From Antrihabitans cavernicola (GTDB lineage: Bacteria > Actinomycetota > Actinomycetes > Mycobacteriales > Mycobacteriaceae): a DNA stretch of 42,290 bases. Under the pieces are notes generated by a model. It did no database searches and was not told the origin of the DNA. It saw nothing but the letters and a program-made list of their open reading frames with translations. Both the position numbers and the translations under genes were made by a program. The stretch covers positions 1 to 42,290 of the forward strand of contig NZ_VLNY01000026.1 of assembly GCF_008297975.1 (NCBI RefSeq), in the 5' to 3' direction. Below, piece by piece: positions 22,056-31,162 of this stretch. Within the stretch, counting starts at the first letter, position 1. Each line of letters starts with the position of its first letter.

Positions 22056-23435
22056 CTAGCCGGTCAGTGTTGGGCTCGGGATCGAGCCGAAACCACTGTT
22101 CGGGAGTCCGAGGTAAGGGAAGGTGCCCAGCAGCGGCGAGTTCGACATCGGTGCGAAGTCCTGCAGTACCGGCACGGCCAGGTCGGGGATGAAGCTCTTG
22201 TCGACAAGCGGGATCGTCAGTCCGGCGACGGCACGCAAGATGACGGTGGTGACGTTGTCGAGTGGTCGGCGCCCGTTCGGATAGCCCTGCAGATCGGGGG
22301 GTCCGAGCAGTCCGGCCGAATTCGGCTTCGGATTGACCGGGATCGCCATGTTCAACCGCACCAGATCGGCCTGGACCGGGCCGGTGAAGTTCTGGAAACC
22401 GGGGATCACCCCCTCCGGGAGCCCGGTCAGCAAGATCGCAACCAGGTCGGCGCGGGCCTTGCCGTACCCGGCGAGGCTGTTGAAAACATTCGGGTACAAC
22501 CCGGGCAGCAGCTTCGCGACCTCCGGGTGTTCGACCCGGTCGAGGAACTGGTGATCATCCTTGGGCTTCTTCGCGTTCCAGTAGTCCTTGCGGGTGATCG
22601 GGATCAACAACTCGTTGAACAACGGGTTCGCCAGCCGCGAGACCTGCACCCACGGACCCGAGTTGATCACCCCACCGTTCTTGCTGTCGTAGACGCGTGA
22701 GGCTTGCCGACTCGCCGAGGAATACACCCCGATCACCGAGCTCGGGGAGCGCCAGTCCACCGGATCCGATCCGTCCGCGGTGAGCATGGTCTTCGGGACC
22801 TGGATGGCGATGGAATGAACATTGACACCCTGCAACGTGTTGTAGGCCAGTCCGGGTCCGAGCGGGCCGGTATGCAACAGCTGGAGCGGGCGGATATCGA
22901 GCAGGTCGAAGATCGCACCGAGATCGATATAGAAGGCGTCCGCCCGCTGACCGGCGAAAACCGTCTCCCCCGAGGGGAAGTGATAGACCGCCTGCCCGGC
23001 GAGTCCGGCGTAGTCCGGGGTCGAGTGCGGGCCGATGTTGTTCGGTGGGCAGATCCCGGAGCCCAGCACCGTGGCCTGCCCGTCCTTGACCCTGGTCACG
23101 GTGTATACCTGGCGCCGGTTGTAGGTCGCATCGGTCAGCGAGGTGATGGCACCGGTGTTGTAGAGGAACGTTGCGTCGTTCTGGAATTCGGTGGAAAACC
23201 GAAACTGGTAAGTAATGTCGGAGTCCGCGGTGCCCTTGTTGGCGATGTGGATCTCGTAGAGCACATCATCGCCGAACGCGAAGAAATTGGGTCCACCATC
23301 TGGATCCTGCAACGGCACATAATTCGCGATCAGCGTCACCGTGTCCGGTCGATCCGGGCTGACGAACGCGTAGACGTCGGTGCTGTCGGCGACAGGATCC
23401 ATCGAAATTTCGGGGGCCTCGCGGTGTGACGACAT
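22056..23435 (-). CDS. DUF4331 family protein
   Basis: A 459-residue protein of the DUF4331 family. It opens with MSSHREAPEISMDPVADSTD and VYAFVSPDRPDTVTLIANYV, contains GGPNFFAFGDDVLYEIHIAN, and ends with a beta-propeller-like domain including FGRRPLDN-type turns (GYPNGRRPLDNVTTVILRAV). The N-terminal SHREAP motif is highly conserved in the family and probably structural or catalytic, but its biochemical function is unknown. No signal peptide is visible. It lies between the Tat-signal protein (116 bp upstream) and the His-tailed protein, all on the minus strand; together they look like one transcription unit. Confidence 0.93.
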   Translation of the reverse strand: MSSHREAPEISMDPVADSTDVYAFVSPDRPDTVTLIANYVPLQDPDGGPNFFAFGDDVLYEIHIANKGTADSDITYQFRFSTEFQNDATFLYNTGAITSLTDATYNRRQVYTVTRVKDGQATVLGSGICPPNNIGPHSTPDYAGLAGQAVYHFPSGETVFAGQRADAFYIDLGAIFDLLDIRPLQLLHTGPLGPGLAYNTLQGVNVHSIAIQVPKTMLTADGSDPVDWRSPSSVIGVYSSASRQASRVYDSKNGGVINSGPWVQVSRLANPLFNELLIPITRKDYWNAKKPKDDHQFLDRVEHPEVAKLLPGLYPNVFNSLAGYGKARADLVAILLTGLPEGVIPGFQNFTGPVQADLVRLNMAIPVNPKPNSAGLLGPPDLQGYPNGRRPLDNVTTVILRAVAGLTIPLVDKSFIPDLAVPVLQDFAPMSNSPLLGTFPYLGLPNSGFGSIPSPTLTG

Positions 23436-23551
23436 CGAATTTCCTCGTATTCTTTCGTGGGTTCTATTGAGTGGCGGGTCGACCGGGGAGATGGCCGCGC
23501 CACGCGCACCCAGGTACGCGAGTGCGCAGGCAACAGGGGTGCAGGTGCGGG

Positions 23552-23848
23552 TCAGGACGCTTGTGAGCCGGCCACAGCGTGGGTCAACGCCGCAGCGAGA
23601 CGCTTGTTGGTGAAGACGACTTCACGGTCGGCGACCATGACGGTGAATTCGCCTGTCTTTGCGTCGCGGAGCAGCGCGACCAGCGGGGCACCCAGCTCGA
23701 CCGGATGCGCGGGCTGGGTCGCAGGATCGGCCGGGTCGGCCTCCGCGATTGTGGATCCCCATAGTTGACTGCTCGTTGCTGCGACGGTGGCGGCCGAGGC
23801 CGCGAGTGTTGCGCGGCGCAGAAACAGGCGGCGACTGGTTTTCGACAT
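23552..23848 (-). CDS. Small Tat-exported protein next to DUF4331
   Basis: A 98-residue protein. Residues 1-38 are a twin-arginine signal (SRRLFLRRATLAASAATVAA, cleavage probably after SQLWGSTIAEA). The ~60-residue mature part has the pattern GAPLVALLRDAKTGEFTVMV then ADREVVFTNKRLAAALTHA. It resembles small secreted actinobacterial proteins often encoded beside DUF4331 genes. It has no cysteines or metal motif; function is unknown. It is first in the three-gene minus-strand cluster. Confidence 0.75.
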   Translation of the reverse strand: MSKTSRRLFLRRATLAASAATVAATSSQLWGSTIAEADPADPATQPAHPVELGAPLVALLRDAKTGEFTVMVADREVVFTNKRLAAALTHAVAGSQAS

Positions 23849-24230
23849 GTCTTCCCTCTCAGTGGACTACACGCCGGGGTCTGGGGCGCATCACGCGGCC
23901 GACCAACCGCACCCCACGAAGTGGTCGGCGACGCCCTGCGAACAACCGTGACAATGATTCGTGTCAAGAATCACACAACGACGCCGTTCCCGGCAATCGA
24001 TCGGGAAAAGTCGATGCCATACCTCCCCCGACTACGCGCAGGATCGACGAGCCGATCCGGAAGAGCCGAGCCCGCGCACGTACGTCTGGTCCAGCGACAT
24101 CCGTGCGGCGGCGGTTACGGTGCCCGGGCGGTGGCGTCGTCGAAGAGTTCGCGGCTTCCGATACAAGAGCGAGAGCATCTGACCGGGTTCCTTCGTCGTC
24201 TGTTCCCGCCCGCACAAAGGGTGTGCCCGG
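23849..24230. other. Intergenic region, 382 bp
   Basis: Presumed promoter region of the minus-strand DUF4331 cluster. Overlapping frames on both strands lack protein-like composition, and no RNA gene or repeat was recognised. Confidence 0.4.
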
Positions 24231-24632
24231 CTACCGAGCGTCGAGAAGTGTCACCAACTCCGCCGGCTCGGCCACCGTCATCGTGAGATTCGGATGCCGC
24301 ACAAGACCGAACGGGTCGATTCCACGGATCGGGTCGACGAACTCGACGAAAACGCCTCGGGTGTTGTTGCTGGCGAACGTCAACCCGCGATCGCCGAAAG
24401 ACAGGTGCGCAGGACCCACCGTCTTGACGAACGCATACGGCCCGGTCAGTGATACCGCTGCGATATTGCGCAATGGGGTCCGCACGGTCCACGGACCGAA
24501 ACGGGCGCACAGTTCGCCCGCACCGACGCGGACCACCGCCGAATCGTCGCGGATCCCGAACAGCCGCGCGGCCAAACGGTACGAAGGATCGAAACGAAAC
24601 CGGAACTCACGACCGCAAGCATCAACGATCAC
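24231..24632 (-). CDS. Conserved hypothetical protein of Mycobacteriales type
   Basis: A 133-residue soluble protein starting at GTG (24632) behind GGAGGG at five bases. The sequence (FRFRFDPSYRLAARLFGI, FGPWTVRTPLRNIAAVSLTG, PAHLSFGDRGLTFASNNTRG, VFVEFVDPIRGIDPFG) is beta-rich and has the character of a family I have seen in mycobacteria and rhodococci only as hypothetical, resembling a small PH-like barrel. No active-site motif. It stands alone, with gene-free DNA on both sides. Confidence 0.75.
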   Translation of the reverse strand: MIVDACGREFRFRFDPSYRLAARLFGIRDDSAVVRVGAGELCARFGPWTVRTPLRNIAAVSLTGPYAFVKTVGPAHLSFGDRGLTFASNNTRGVFVEFVDPIRGIDPFGLVRHPNLTMTVAEPAELVTLLDAR

Positions 24633-25072
24633 CGAGCCCTCCGATACCGATCACCGCACAACTGTGGATGCCAGCGAGTTACCCGACCTGTCTCTGCCCC
24701 ACACACAAACTCGAAGAATGCATTTCGTGTGGGCCAGAGATAGCGACACGCGATCACCTGACGCTCCGGTCGCGCATCGTTGACTCCTTCTCGGCTCGCA
24801 ATGATTACCGAATACCCCGACAGGTCCCACCGAACCTCGTCCCAGGCAAAGGATGGGTGCACCGACAGGCGCTGCCGCACTCGCCCGGCGCTGCACCGCT
24901 GCTGCATCGATTCGCCCGAGACTGTGGCTGAGTCGGAGCGGCGTGGTGACGTTCTGGCTCGACGAGAAACTCCAAGTCCACACGCGGCGGCACGACCTGC
25001 GCACGATTCCCCGTTTTCTCCCACTGGGTATGCGCGCTGCCGGCGCGAGTAATCGACCCTCAACCACGGAGT
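24633..25072. other. Intergenic region, 440 bp, no gene recognised
   Basis: Long frames occur on both strands but are dominated by R, S, C and P, as in non-coding high-GC DNA. A plus-strand stretch VVTFWLDEKLQVHTRRHDLR (about 24945-25005) looks slightly protein-like but leads nowhere. Confidence 0.35.
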
Positions 25073-26362
25073 TCAGGGGTTGAGGGATCGGCAGCGGATG
25101 GCGGGCGAGCCGACGTGGCGGGGGGTGGGATCGGTGTCGACCTGCGCATCGACGTCGGCTTGGAGCAGCATGATGATGTCGGACCCGCCGAACTGGAAGT
25201 AGCCGAACTCGTCCCCCTTGCTCATCGGAGTGCCCTCTTCTGCGGTGAGTACCACCGAGCCGACATGCGCCATTCCCACCGGGACGACGGCGACGATTCC
25301 GATGTCGCCAGCGGGTGAGTCTGTGGTGTCGACGATGACGATGCCGCGGGTCTGGGAAAACTCGAAGCCTGTCGTCGTGGCGTCACTGGAGACCAGCTCG
25401 TGCTCGATGAGGTCGACTTCCATGACAACTGTTCCCTGAACGACGAAGGACTCCTCGACGCGACCCGAGACCGGGATGTGGAAACGGTGATATGCCCACG
25501 GCGGAAGCATGTAATGCGCGAAGGTCCCTCCGGCGAACGAGTCCGCGTACCGGCTGCCGCGGAGTAGCTGATCGATCGTGCCGTAGGTGTGTGTGCCCTT
25601 GATAGTGGTTGCAGGAATCTCCGATCGGTCGCCGATACCGTAGCTGTGTTGAAATGTGCAGTCCGCTGGCGACGTGACGACGAGGTTGCTGGCCGGGGCG
25701 GAGATCGGCCGCAGGCCCGGATTGAGCTCACGGGCGAAGAACTGGTTGAAGCTCAACCAGCCGCTGGGAGCGTTGGGCCGACCGCCCACGAGCGACTCGC
25801 CGACGGTGAATTCGGGCGAGTTCGTGATGAAGGAGTCGAGGATGTCCTGGCTGAAGGATTCGGGGCTGTCCAGGAAATGGCCCCACTCCCGCGCATAGGT
25901 GGTACACCACTCACGGAAAGCGATTGCGCTCTCGCCGATGGCCTCTCCGCCGTCGTCGTTCTGGTCGATGAGCCAGAAGAAGTGAGCGAGTCGGTCGCTG
26001 ATCTCTCGCGAGGACGACGTTCCACCCGCCTGCTTCTTCCATGCCCGGGCACCGGACTCCTGCGGGATCCACGCTAGGAACCTGCGCAGGTACTGCTCGT
26101 ATTCACCGAGATCAGCGGGCCAGTCCAAGGCTTCGAAGAGGTCGGGGTCGAGGTCGGCTACTGCGCGCTCCCGCGCCCGCCGCAACGACTTCTCGAGCAT
26201 CATCGACAGCCCGGCGTCCGCAGCCAGAATCATCCTGAGCTGCTCGATACTGTCTACGGACGCAACCACGATTGCCCCCTTCCCTGGGTCGGATGGGAGC
26301 GCGATGTGGCCACGCGGGGCCAGGTGAGGATCTGCACGCTCGATCCAGGATGAGATACCCAT
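25073..26362 (-). CDS. Phosphatidylserine decarboxylase-fold enzyme with PF12588-type N-terminal domain
   Basis: A 429-residue protein from the ATG at 26362 behind GGGAG; the open frame extends to a TTG at 26509 but that extension is not protein-like. The N-terminal ~180 residues (YEQYLRRFLAWIPQ, then SFNQFFARELNPGLRPI) correspond to the PSDC-associated domain. The C-terminal catalytic domain has LPPWAYHRFHIPVSGRV and MAHVGSVV, and ends with FGYFQFGGSDIIMLLQ. The Ser of GGS should become the pyruvoyl cofactor after self-cleavage. This architecture is shared by PsiD-like aromatic amino-acid decarboxylases as well as lipid enzymes, so the substrate is open. It is transcribed divergently from the methyltransferase gene. 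Confidence 0.85.
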   Translation of the reverse strand: MGISSWIERADPHLAPRGHIALPSDPGKGAIVVASVDSIEQLRMILAADAGLSMMLEKSLRRARERAVADLDPDLFEALDWPADLGEYEQYLRRFLAWIPQESGARAWKKQAGGTSSSREISDRLAHFFWLIDQNDDGGEAIGESAIAFREWCTTYAREWGHFLDSPESFSQDILDSFITNSPEFTVGESLVGGRPNAPSGWLSFNQFFARELNPGLRPISAPASNLVVTSPADCTFQHSYGIGDRSEIPATTIKGTHTYGTIDQLLRGSRYADSFAGGTFAHYMLPPWAYHRFHIPVSGRVEESFVVQGTVVMEVDLIEHELVSSDATTTGFEFSQTRGIVIVDTTDSPAGDIGIVAVVPVGMAHVGSVVLTAEEGTPMSKGDEFGYFQFGGSDIIMLLQADVDAQVDTDPTPRHVGSPAIRCRSLNP

Positions 26363-26607
26363 TCCTATCTCCCGGAAACGTCTGGCGGCGGCCCTCTCCC
26401 CGTCGACCCGGACGGGAAAGGGATCGGTCGGTCGATCGGTGCGGTAACGACACTGGTTCGGCCTCCTCGGCAACTCCGATGGTCGAAGCTCCGAAAGGGC
26501 GAATTCCAATCTGAACCATCATCGGCGCTTTCTCGTGTTCGATGTAGGGGGTGCAGTCAAGAAGCGGCGCACCAAGGTTTCTGTGCCGAATCCAAGGGGA
26601 GTCACCT

Positions 26608-27483
26608 ATGGCGAAATTGCAGCCCTTCTTTCACGATGTCCAAGCCCACTACGACCTGTCCGACGATTTCTTCGCACTGTTTCTCGACCCCACCCGCACC
26701 TATAGCTGTGCGTATTTCGAGCGCGACGACATGAGTTTGGAGCAGGCACAACGTGCCAAGGTCGACTTGGCGTTGGGCAAATGCGATCTCCAACCCGGCA
26801 TGACGTTGCTGGACGTCGGGTGTGGATGGGGTTCGACCTTGCTGCGCGCCGCGGACGCGTACGACGTCAACGTCATCGGATTGACGTTGAGCCGCAACCA
26901 GTTCGACCATGTGACGGATCTGATCGCGGCACGGCCCGACAACGGCCGCACCGCGCGGGTGCTCCTGCACGGGTGGGAGGAGTTCGACGAACCGGTCGAT
27001 CGGATCGTCAGTATCGGCGCGTTCGAGCACTTCCGGCGCGAACGCTACGACGCGTTCTTCGACAAATGCCGCGCGGTGCTGCCCGGTGACGGGAAGATGC
27101 TGCTGCACACCATCGTGCAGTACAATCGGCACGATATCCGGGCCAGAGGTCTCCCGATCGATCGGAAGATTCTGGAATTCGGACGGTTCATGCAACACGA
27201 AATCTTTCCCGGCGGACAGCTTCCCGAGCCGGAATGGGTATTCGCCGGTGCGGAGGCGGCGGGCTTTCGTGTGGATCGGGTGCACCCGTTGCAGCAACAC
27301 TATGCGCGCACACTCGACTGTTGGGCTGTGGCGTTGGAAAGTCGACGAGCCGAAGCGGTTCGGCTGACATCAGTCGAGGTGTACAACACTTACATCAAGT
27401 ACCTCACCGGGTGTGCAGAACTCTTCCGTAACGGATATATCGACATCATGCAGTTCACGCTCGCGCTGGAGTCCACCCGATGA
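26608..27483 (+). CDS. Cyclopropane-fatty-acid/mycolic acid methyltransferase
   Basis: A 291-residue SAM-dependent enzyme of the mycolic acid cyclopropane synthase family (CmaA/PcaA/UmaA-like). Landmarks: FFHDVQAHYDLSDDFFALFL (N-terminal helix), TYSCAYFERDDMSLEQAQ, SAM-binding LLDVGCGWGST, GLTLSRNQFDHV, and IVSIGAFEHF. The C-terminal YNTYIKYLTGCAELFRNGYI is the family ending. It would transfer a methylene or methyl to an unsaturated long acyl chain. The ATG at 26608 has AAGGGGA upstream; an earlier in-frame start lacks this. It overlaps the HadAB fusion gene by ATGA, so the two act in one pathway, probably modification and elongation of a long-chain or meromycolic acyl chain. Confidence 0.92.
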   Translation: MAKLQPFFHDVQAHYDLSDDFFALFLDPTRTYSCAYFERDDMSLEQAQRAKVDLALGKCDLQPGMTLLDVGCGWGSTLLRAADAYDVNVIGLTLSRNQFDHVTDLIAARPDNGRTARVLLHGWEEFDEPVDRIVSIGAFEHFRRERYDAFFDKCRAVLPGDGKMLLHTIVQYNRHDIRARGLPIDRKILEFGRFMQHEIFPGGQLPEPEWVFAGAEAAGFRVDRVHPLQQHYARTLDCWAVALESRRAEAVRLTSVEVYNTYIKYLTGCAELFRNGYIDIMQFTLALESTR

Positions 27484-28490
27484 CCGTTGCCGCAGTCGAC
27501 GTCGCGAGTCTGCTCGGTCGTGTGTACCGAATTTCTGACCACTACGAGGTGGGGCGGGAGAAGATTCGCGAGTTCTCTCGCGCGGTGCAGGCTACTCTTC
27601 CGGCGCATTACGACGAGGGTGCCGCGAATGCGTTGGGGCACAGCGGGCTGATCGCTCCGACGACGTTCACCGCCATCCTCGGTGGCGTCGCGCAGCGGTG
27701 CGTGTTCGCCGAGTTTCTTCCCGACTACGACCTGAGCCAGGTCCTGCATACCGAACAACACATCACCGCCTACCGGCCGATCATGACAGGCGATCGATTG
27801 AGCAGCCGAATCACTTTGGAGTCGTACCGGGCCGTGCACGGCCAGGACTCGTTCGTTTTCACGACCTACATCACCGATTCATCGGATGTCGTCGTCCAGG
27901 GGAGTAAGACCACCGTGATCGCACGCGCGGGTGGTGTGATCGACGCGCACATCGCCGACGCTGCCGAGCACGTGTTGATGGCTGAATTGGAGGGCCGCCC
28001 GTCGGCGGTGCGGCTGATCGACGACGCCGACTTCACCGCGACCGAGCCGCAGCGGAGAACGTCGTATCCGCGAATCGATTTCTCCGACATTGCCGTCGGC
28101 GACGAGCTGCCTACCCATACCGCCTATCTCCGACGCGGCGATTTGGTGAACTACGCCGGTGTCGCCGGGGATCCGAACCCCATTCATTGGAACGAGAACA
28201 TCGTGGACCTGGTGGGCCTGGACAACGTGGTGGCCCATGGAATGCTCACGATGGGGTTGGGCGCCGAATACGTCACCACCTGGCTCGGCGACCCGGGTGC
28301 GCTGATCGACTACGGTGTGCGATTCACCCGCCCGGTCTACGTCGGCGTCGAGGCGCCCGCGTCTGTGCAGTTCACCGGCAAGGTGCGCACACTCGACCCG
28401 GCAACTCGAACCGCGACGATCGCCCTCACCGCCACCGCCGGTGGCAGCAAAATCTTCGGACGATCGACAGCGACCGTGCAACTGGGTTAG
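27480..28490 (+). CDS. Fused HadA-HadB-type (3R)-hydroxyacyl dehydratase
   Basis: A 336-residue double hot-dog protein. The N-terminal half (~10-155; VYRISDHYEVGREKIREFSR, HSGLIAPTTFTAILGG, YRPIMTGDRLSSRITL) matches the HadA/HadC non-catalytic subunit. The C-terminal half (~195-335; YLRRGDLVNYAGVAGDPNPI, HWN, VVAHGMLTMGLGAEYVTTWL) is the HadB-like MaoC domain with the hydratase-2 motif (Asp of GDPNP, His of IHW). In mycobacteria these are separate subunits; here a single chain would make the heterodimer internally. It would dehydrate 3-hydroxyacyl-ACP in FAS-II-like elongation. It starts at ATGA with the methyltransferase. Confidence 0.9.
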   Translation: MTVAAVDVASLLGRVYRISDHYEVGREKIREFSRAVQATLPAHYDEGAANALGHSGLIAPTTFTAILGGVAQRCVFAEFLPDYDLSQVLHTEQHITAYRPIMTGDRLSSRITLESYRAVHGQDSFVFTTYITDSSDVVVQGSKTTVIARAGGVIDAHIADAAEHVLMAELEGRPSAVRLIDDADFTATEPQRRTSYPRIDFSDIAVGDELPTHTAYLRRGDLVNYAGVAGDPNPIHWNENIVDLVGLDNVVAHGMLTMGLGAEYVTTWLGDPGALIDYGVRFTRPVYVGVEAPASVQFTGKVRTLDPATRTATIALTATAGGSKIFGRSTATVQLG

Positions 28491-28732
28491 CTGCCCGCAG
28501 CAGGTCATTGCTGCACGTCGTTACCGGTTCAGTTACGTCCGGTGTGCGATCGATGCCCGTGAACGCCGCCGGCACCATCGGGGCTGACGAACTCGACGCC
28601 AGGCCCTGAGTTGGTTCGGCACCGTGCGAAGTTCACCTGAATGAGTGGCGACCGTTGATGGCAATGCTTGCCCTCGCCGCAGCATCCGCGTAGCGCAGGT
28701 TTCGGGCGGAATCGAACGGGGATACCAGATGC

Positions 28733-28900
28733 ATGGAACGGGATGGTATTCCGCCGCACGAGCGGGAAGTCATGTTGGTATTCGCGCTGCGGTGGGCACC
28801 ATTCGGCCGTGGCCGCGTCGAGGACATCTGGCTGCAATTCGGCATGAGCGAGCGCGACTTCTTCCTCCGGCTGCACGATCTCGTCCACCACGGCCTGCGG
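28733..28900 (+). pseudogene. DUF3263-like fragment
   Basis: The frame gives IPPHEREVMLVFALRWAPFG then RVEDIWLQFGMSERDFFLRL. This matches the start of the actinobacterial DUF3263 family (L-T-x-R-E-R-E-I-L-x-F-E-x-R-W-W ... I-R-x-x-F-x-M-S-x-x-R-Y-Y). After ~50 residues the composition degrades; no LLVRRLRRLR ending follows. It is a 5' remnant. The parent family is small and DNA-binding-like, of unknown role. Confidence 0.5.
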
Positions 28901-29189
28901 GCGTCTCGATGTGTGACCACTCGCCAAGATATGCGACGAACGTCTCGCGCTCTGCCGCAGGTCTGCGATATGCCGCCCGTCGCTACCTCACTCCGGAATG
29001 TAAATAGCCAGTTAGCGACGCACTCACCCGCGCAGCGCCGTAGATTCATCCGGATCGCCTTCACAGGCACCCCCTTACTCGAACGAGCCCCAAAAGGGAC
29101 GCAAGGGTGCGCCGGCAACGACTCTGCCGGTTTCGGTCGGAAAGAGTTTTACAACGCTGGCGTGGGGGCACTCACTGCTCCACAGCTGT

Positions 29190-29446
29190 CGAGTGGATGC
29201 TGCGCATGGCGGTCACCGAAGACACCGCGGTGCGTGCATTCCTGCTCGCGCACGAGGTTACTGCTGGGCTTTCTCCTCGACTACACCAACGACGGCTCAG
29301 ACCCCGATCGGTGGCTAATCCGGCTCAACGCTCTCGGTGAGAACTACCGCACCATATTGGACGAGGTCCGTCGCACCGGGTACGATATCCGGCTCGCCCA
29401 AGACGCGGACGGCGTGCAAGTCCAGATCAGTGTCAAAGAGACCTGA
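29190..29446 (+). pseudogene. Frameshifted remnant of an unknown protein
   Basis: AVEWMLRMAVTEDTAVRAFL is read in one frame, then near 29250 the sense moves to another frame with LLDYTNDGSDPDRWLIRLNA, LGENYRTILDEVRRTGYDIR and a natural-looking stop after QVQISVKET. The second part is convincing helical protein sequence, but I do not know the family. The shift at about 29250 and the absence of an upstream start make it a pseudogene. Confidence 0.4.
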
Positions 29447-29959
29447 ACGAACACCGAGTCCGACCGGGCACCTCACGACGGACGAAATCACCGGCGGCGG
29501 GCCCCAACCGTGTTATCGCTCGATCTCAGCCCGTCACCGGCCTGCCGCGCAGGCAGAGTCGAACTCGCTCCGACTACGACCGACGTTCCTTGTCATCTGC
29601 TACCGCCGCACGAGGGGCACGTACTAGCAGTGGTAGACCCGCACCAACTTATCGGGTGCCGAAGAAGCGTTAATGCGAGGACCTTGACTAGGACCGATGT
29701 AGGCCGGAACGTCGACTCTGCACGGTGGATCGAAATTGATCGGCCTGTGCTCGAACATGACGGCCCTAGCAGCCCCGCGCGCGTCTGTGAATTTGCGTGC
29801 GGGGCATGCGATCCGATGAGGTGAGGTGAGCACGGCCCCGGCATTGCGGACGCGCCGAACAATGGCACCCCGGATCACCGACGGGACGGATCGTTGCGGT
29901 AGGCGGGTGAGAGCGATAGGCACCGGCCCCGGATGTGCCCGGGCCTGTTGCCGCACGTT
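29447..29959. other. Gene-free region, 513 bp
   Basis: No coding frame, RNA gene or repeat could be supported. The neighbours on both sides are gene remnants, so this is probably old, degraded coding DNA. Confidence 0.35.
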
Positions 29960-30156
29960 CGTCAGTTCTGGTTGAGGATGGTGTGCAACTCATCCTCGCG
30001 GCGGTGCTGTAGAACGGCAGCATCAGCTTCGGCGGCGCGGTCGCGTTCATCTTCGCCGACCTGCTGATCCTCAACATCTACCGGCGCTACTACGGCACTA
30101 AGATGATGCTCGCCCTGCTGTGGACGTTCTACCTGCCCAGTGCAGCAGCCGAATGA
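29960..30156 (+). pseudogene. YraQ-type permease fragment with in-frame stop
   Basis: The plus frame reads LVEDGVQLILAAVL, TAG, NGSISFGGAVAFIFADLLIL, then NIYRRYYGTKMMLALLWTFY. This is the conserved second half of the UPF0718/YraQ permease family, where the codon at the TAG (30010-30012) is normally Trp (VLWNGGISFGG); a single G-to-A change explains it. The following text PSAAAE ends at TGA where another remnant begins. It is only a fragment. Confidence 0.6.
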
Positions 30157-30179
30157 ACCACGAATGTCGGGGCACGCAG

Positions 30180-30435
30180 GTCGGCGAGGCTGGAGCCGGG
30201 CCGGCGGAAATGTCGGCGACCGCGCCGAAGGTTTGCGTGTGGAGCAGCAGGACGATCGTCGCGACCACGTTCAGCACGAGTTTGAACAGCACCCGATGTA
30301 GTGGCGGATCAAACCCCATGATGTGCCCAACGATTGGACTATCCCGGTGACCAGCGACGCGACTGCGAACGGCAGCACCGCGAAACCAGGCCGCGGCTCC
30401 GCGTCCAGTCCACCGCCCGCACCGCCGTCACGTCA
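30180..30435 (-). pseudogene. Small polytopic membrane protein, frameshifted
   Basis: On the minus strand one frame gives FAVLPFAVASLVTGIVQSLG then TSWGLIRHYI. The next frame continues VLFKLVLNVVATIVLLLHTQ and TFGAVADISAGP. The combined order matches a common actinobacterial four-helix membrane protein (DUF2269-like). One frameshift near 30308 separates the halves, and the N-terminal helices are missing. It faces the permease fragment tail-to-tail, giving a join of two broken genes. Confidence 0.5.
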
Positions 30436-30703
30436 CAACTGCTCACATGATCATGGCGAGCACCGATCGATGTCGGGTACGTCGTCGTTGTCGTTATCCC
30501 GCGTCTTGAGTTCGTGGATGAGGGGTACGCGCGATACGCAGGCGCAGCACCACCGATGCGAGCACTGCGCCCCATCAAGTGCAAATATCGAACTCGCGTT
30601 CTAATCTTTGCGGTTGACCCCTGGGGTGGCGCGGTCCAGTTCGGCGAGGTGACAGAGTTTCGATACGGCGTTCTTGTGTTCGGCGGAACTACCGGCGGCG
30701 ACG

Positions 30704-31162
30704 TCAGGGGTTGGGTCGGTCCACATCTCCGCGCCATTCGCCGGTTTCGCTGCTGCGACTTTCGATGTACTCGCGAAAACGCTTCATATCGCCCTTGACG
30801 CTCCGATCGACCAGGCCCAGCTTGTCGGCGACGTTCTCGACGAAACCTGTTGGGTCGATGTCGATCTGCGCGGTCACCCGCGTGGTCGCGTCGTCGAGCC
30901 GGTGGAACGTGATCACGCCGGCATGCTCCGGGCCGTCGTCGGATTTCCAGGCAACGCGTTCCTCGGGGTGTTGCTCGGTGATCGTTGCGTCGAACTCGCG
31001 AGTGATCCCTCCGATACTGATCGTCCACCGGGTATGGGTGTCGTCGAGTTGCTCGATCTTGTCGACCCCCTCCATGAACTCGGGAAACGATTCGAACTGG
31101 GTCCACTGGTTGTAGGCGACAGATATCGGTACCGCCACGTCGACGGCTTCGGTCACGGTCAT
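30704..31162 (-). CDS. SRPBCC (polyketide cyclase/dehydrase-like) protein
   Basis: A 152-residue protein with the START-like fold: TVTEAVDVAVPISVAYNQWT (first strand and helix), FESFPEFMEGVDKIEQLDDT, then REFDATITEQHPEERVAWKS, and a long C-terminal helix ending RFREYIESRS. This is the cyclase/dehydrase subgroup widely found as stress or envelope proteins in actinobacteria; the ligand is unknown. The ATG at 31162 has AAGGGGAAGAAACG upstream. The basic C-terminal tail is disordered. It is divergent from the SQR-like gene. Confidence 0.88.
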   Translation of the reverse strand: MTVTEAVDVAVPISVAYNQWTQFESFPEFMEGVDKIEQLDDTHTRWTISIGGITREFDATITEQHPEERVAWKSDDGPEHAGVITFHRLDDATTRVTAQIDIDPTGFVENVADKLGLVDRSVKGDMKRFREYIESRSSETGEWRGDVDRPNP

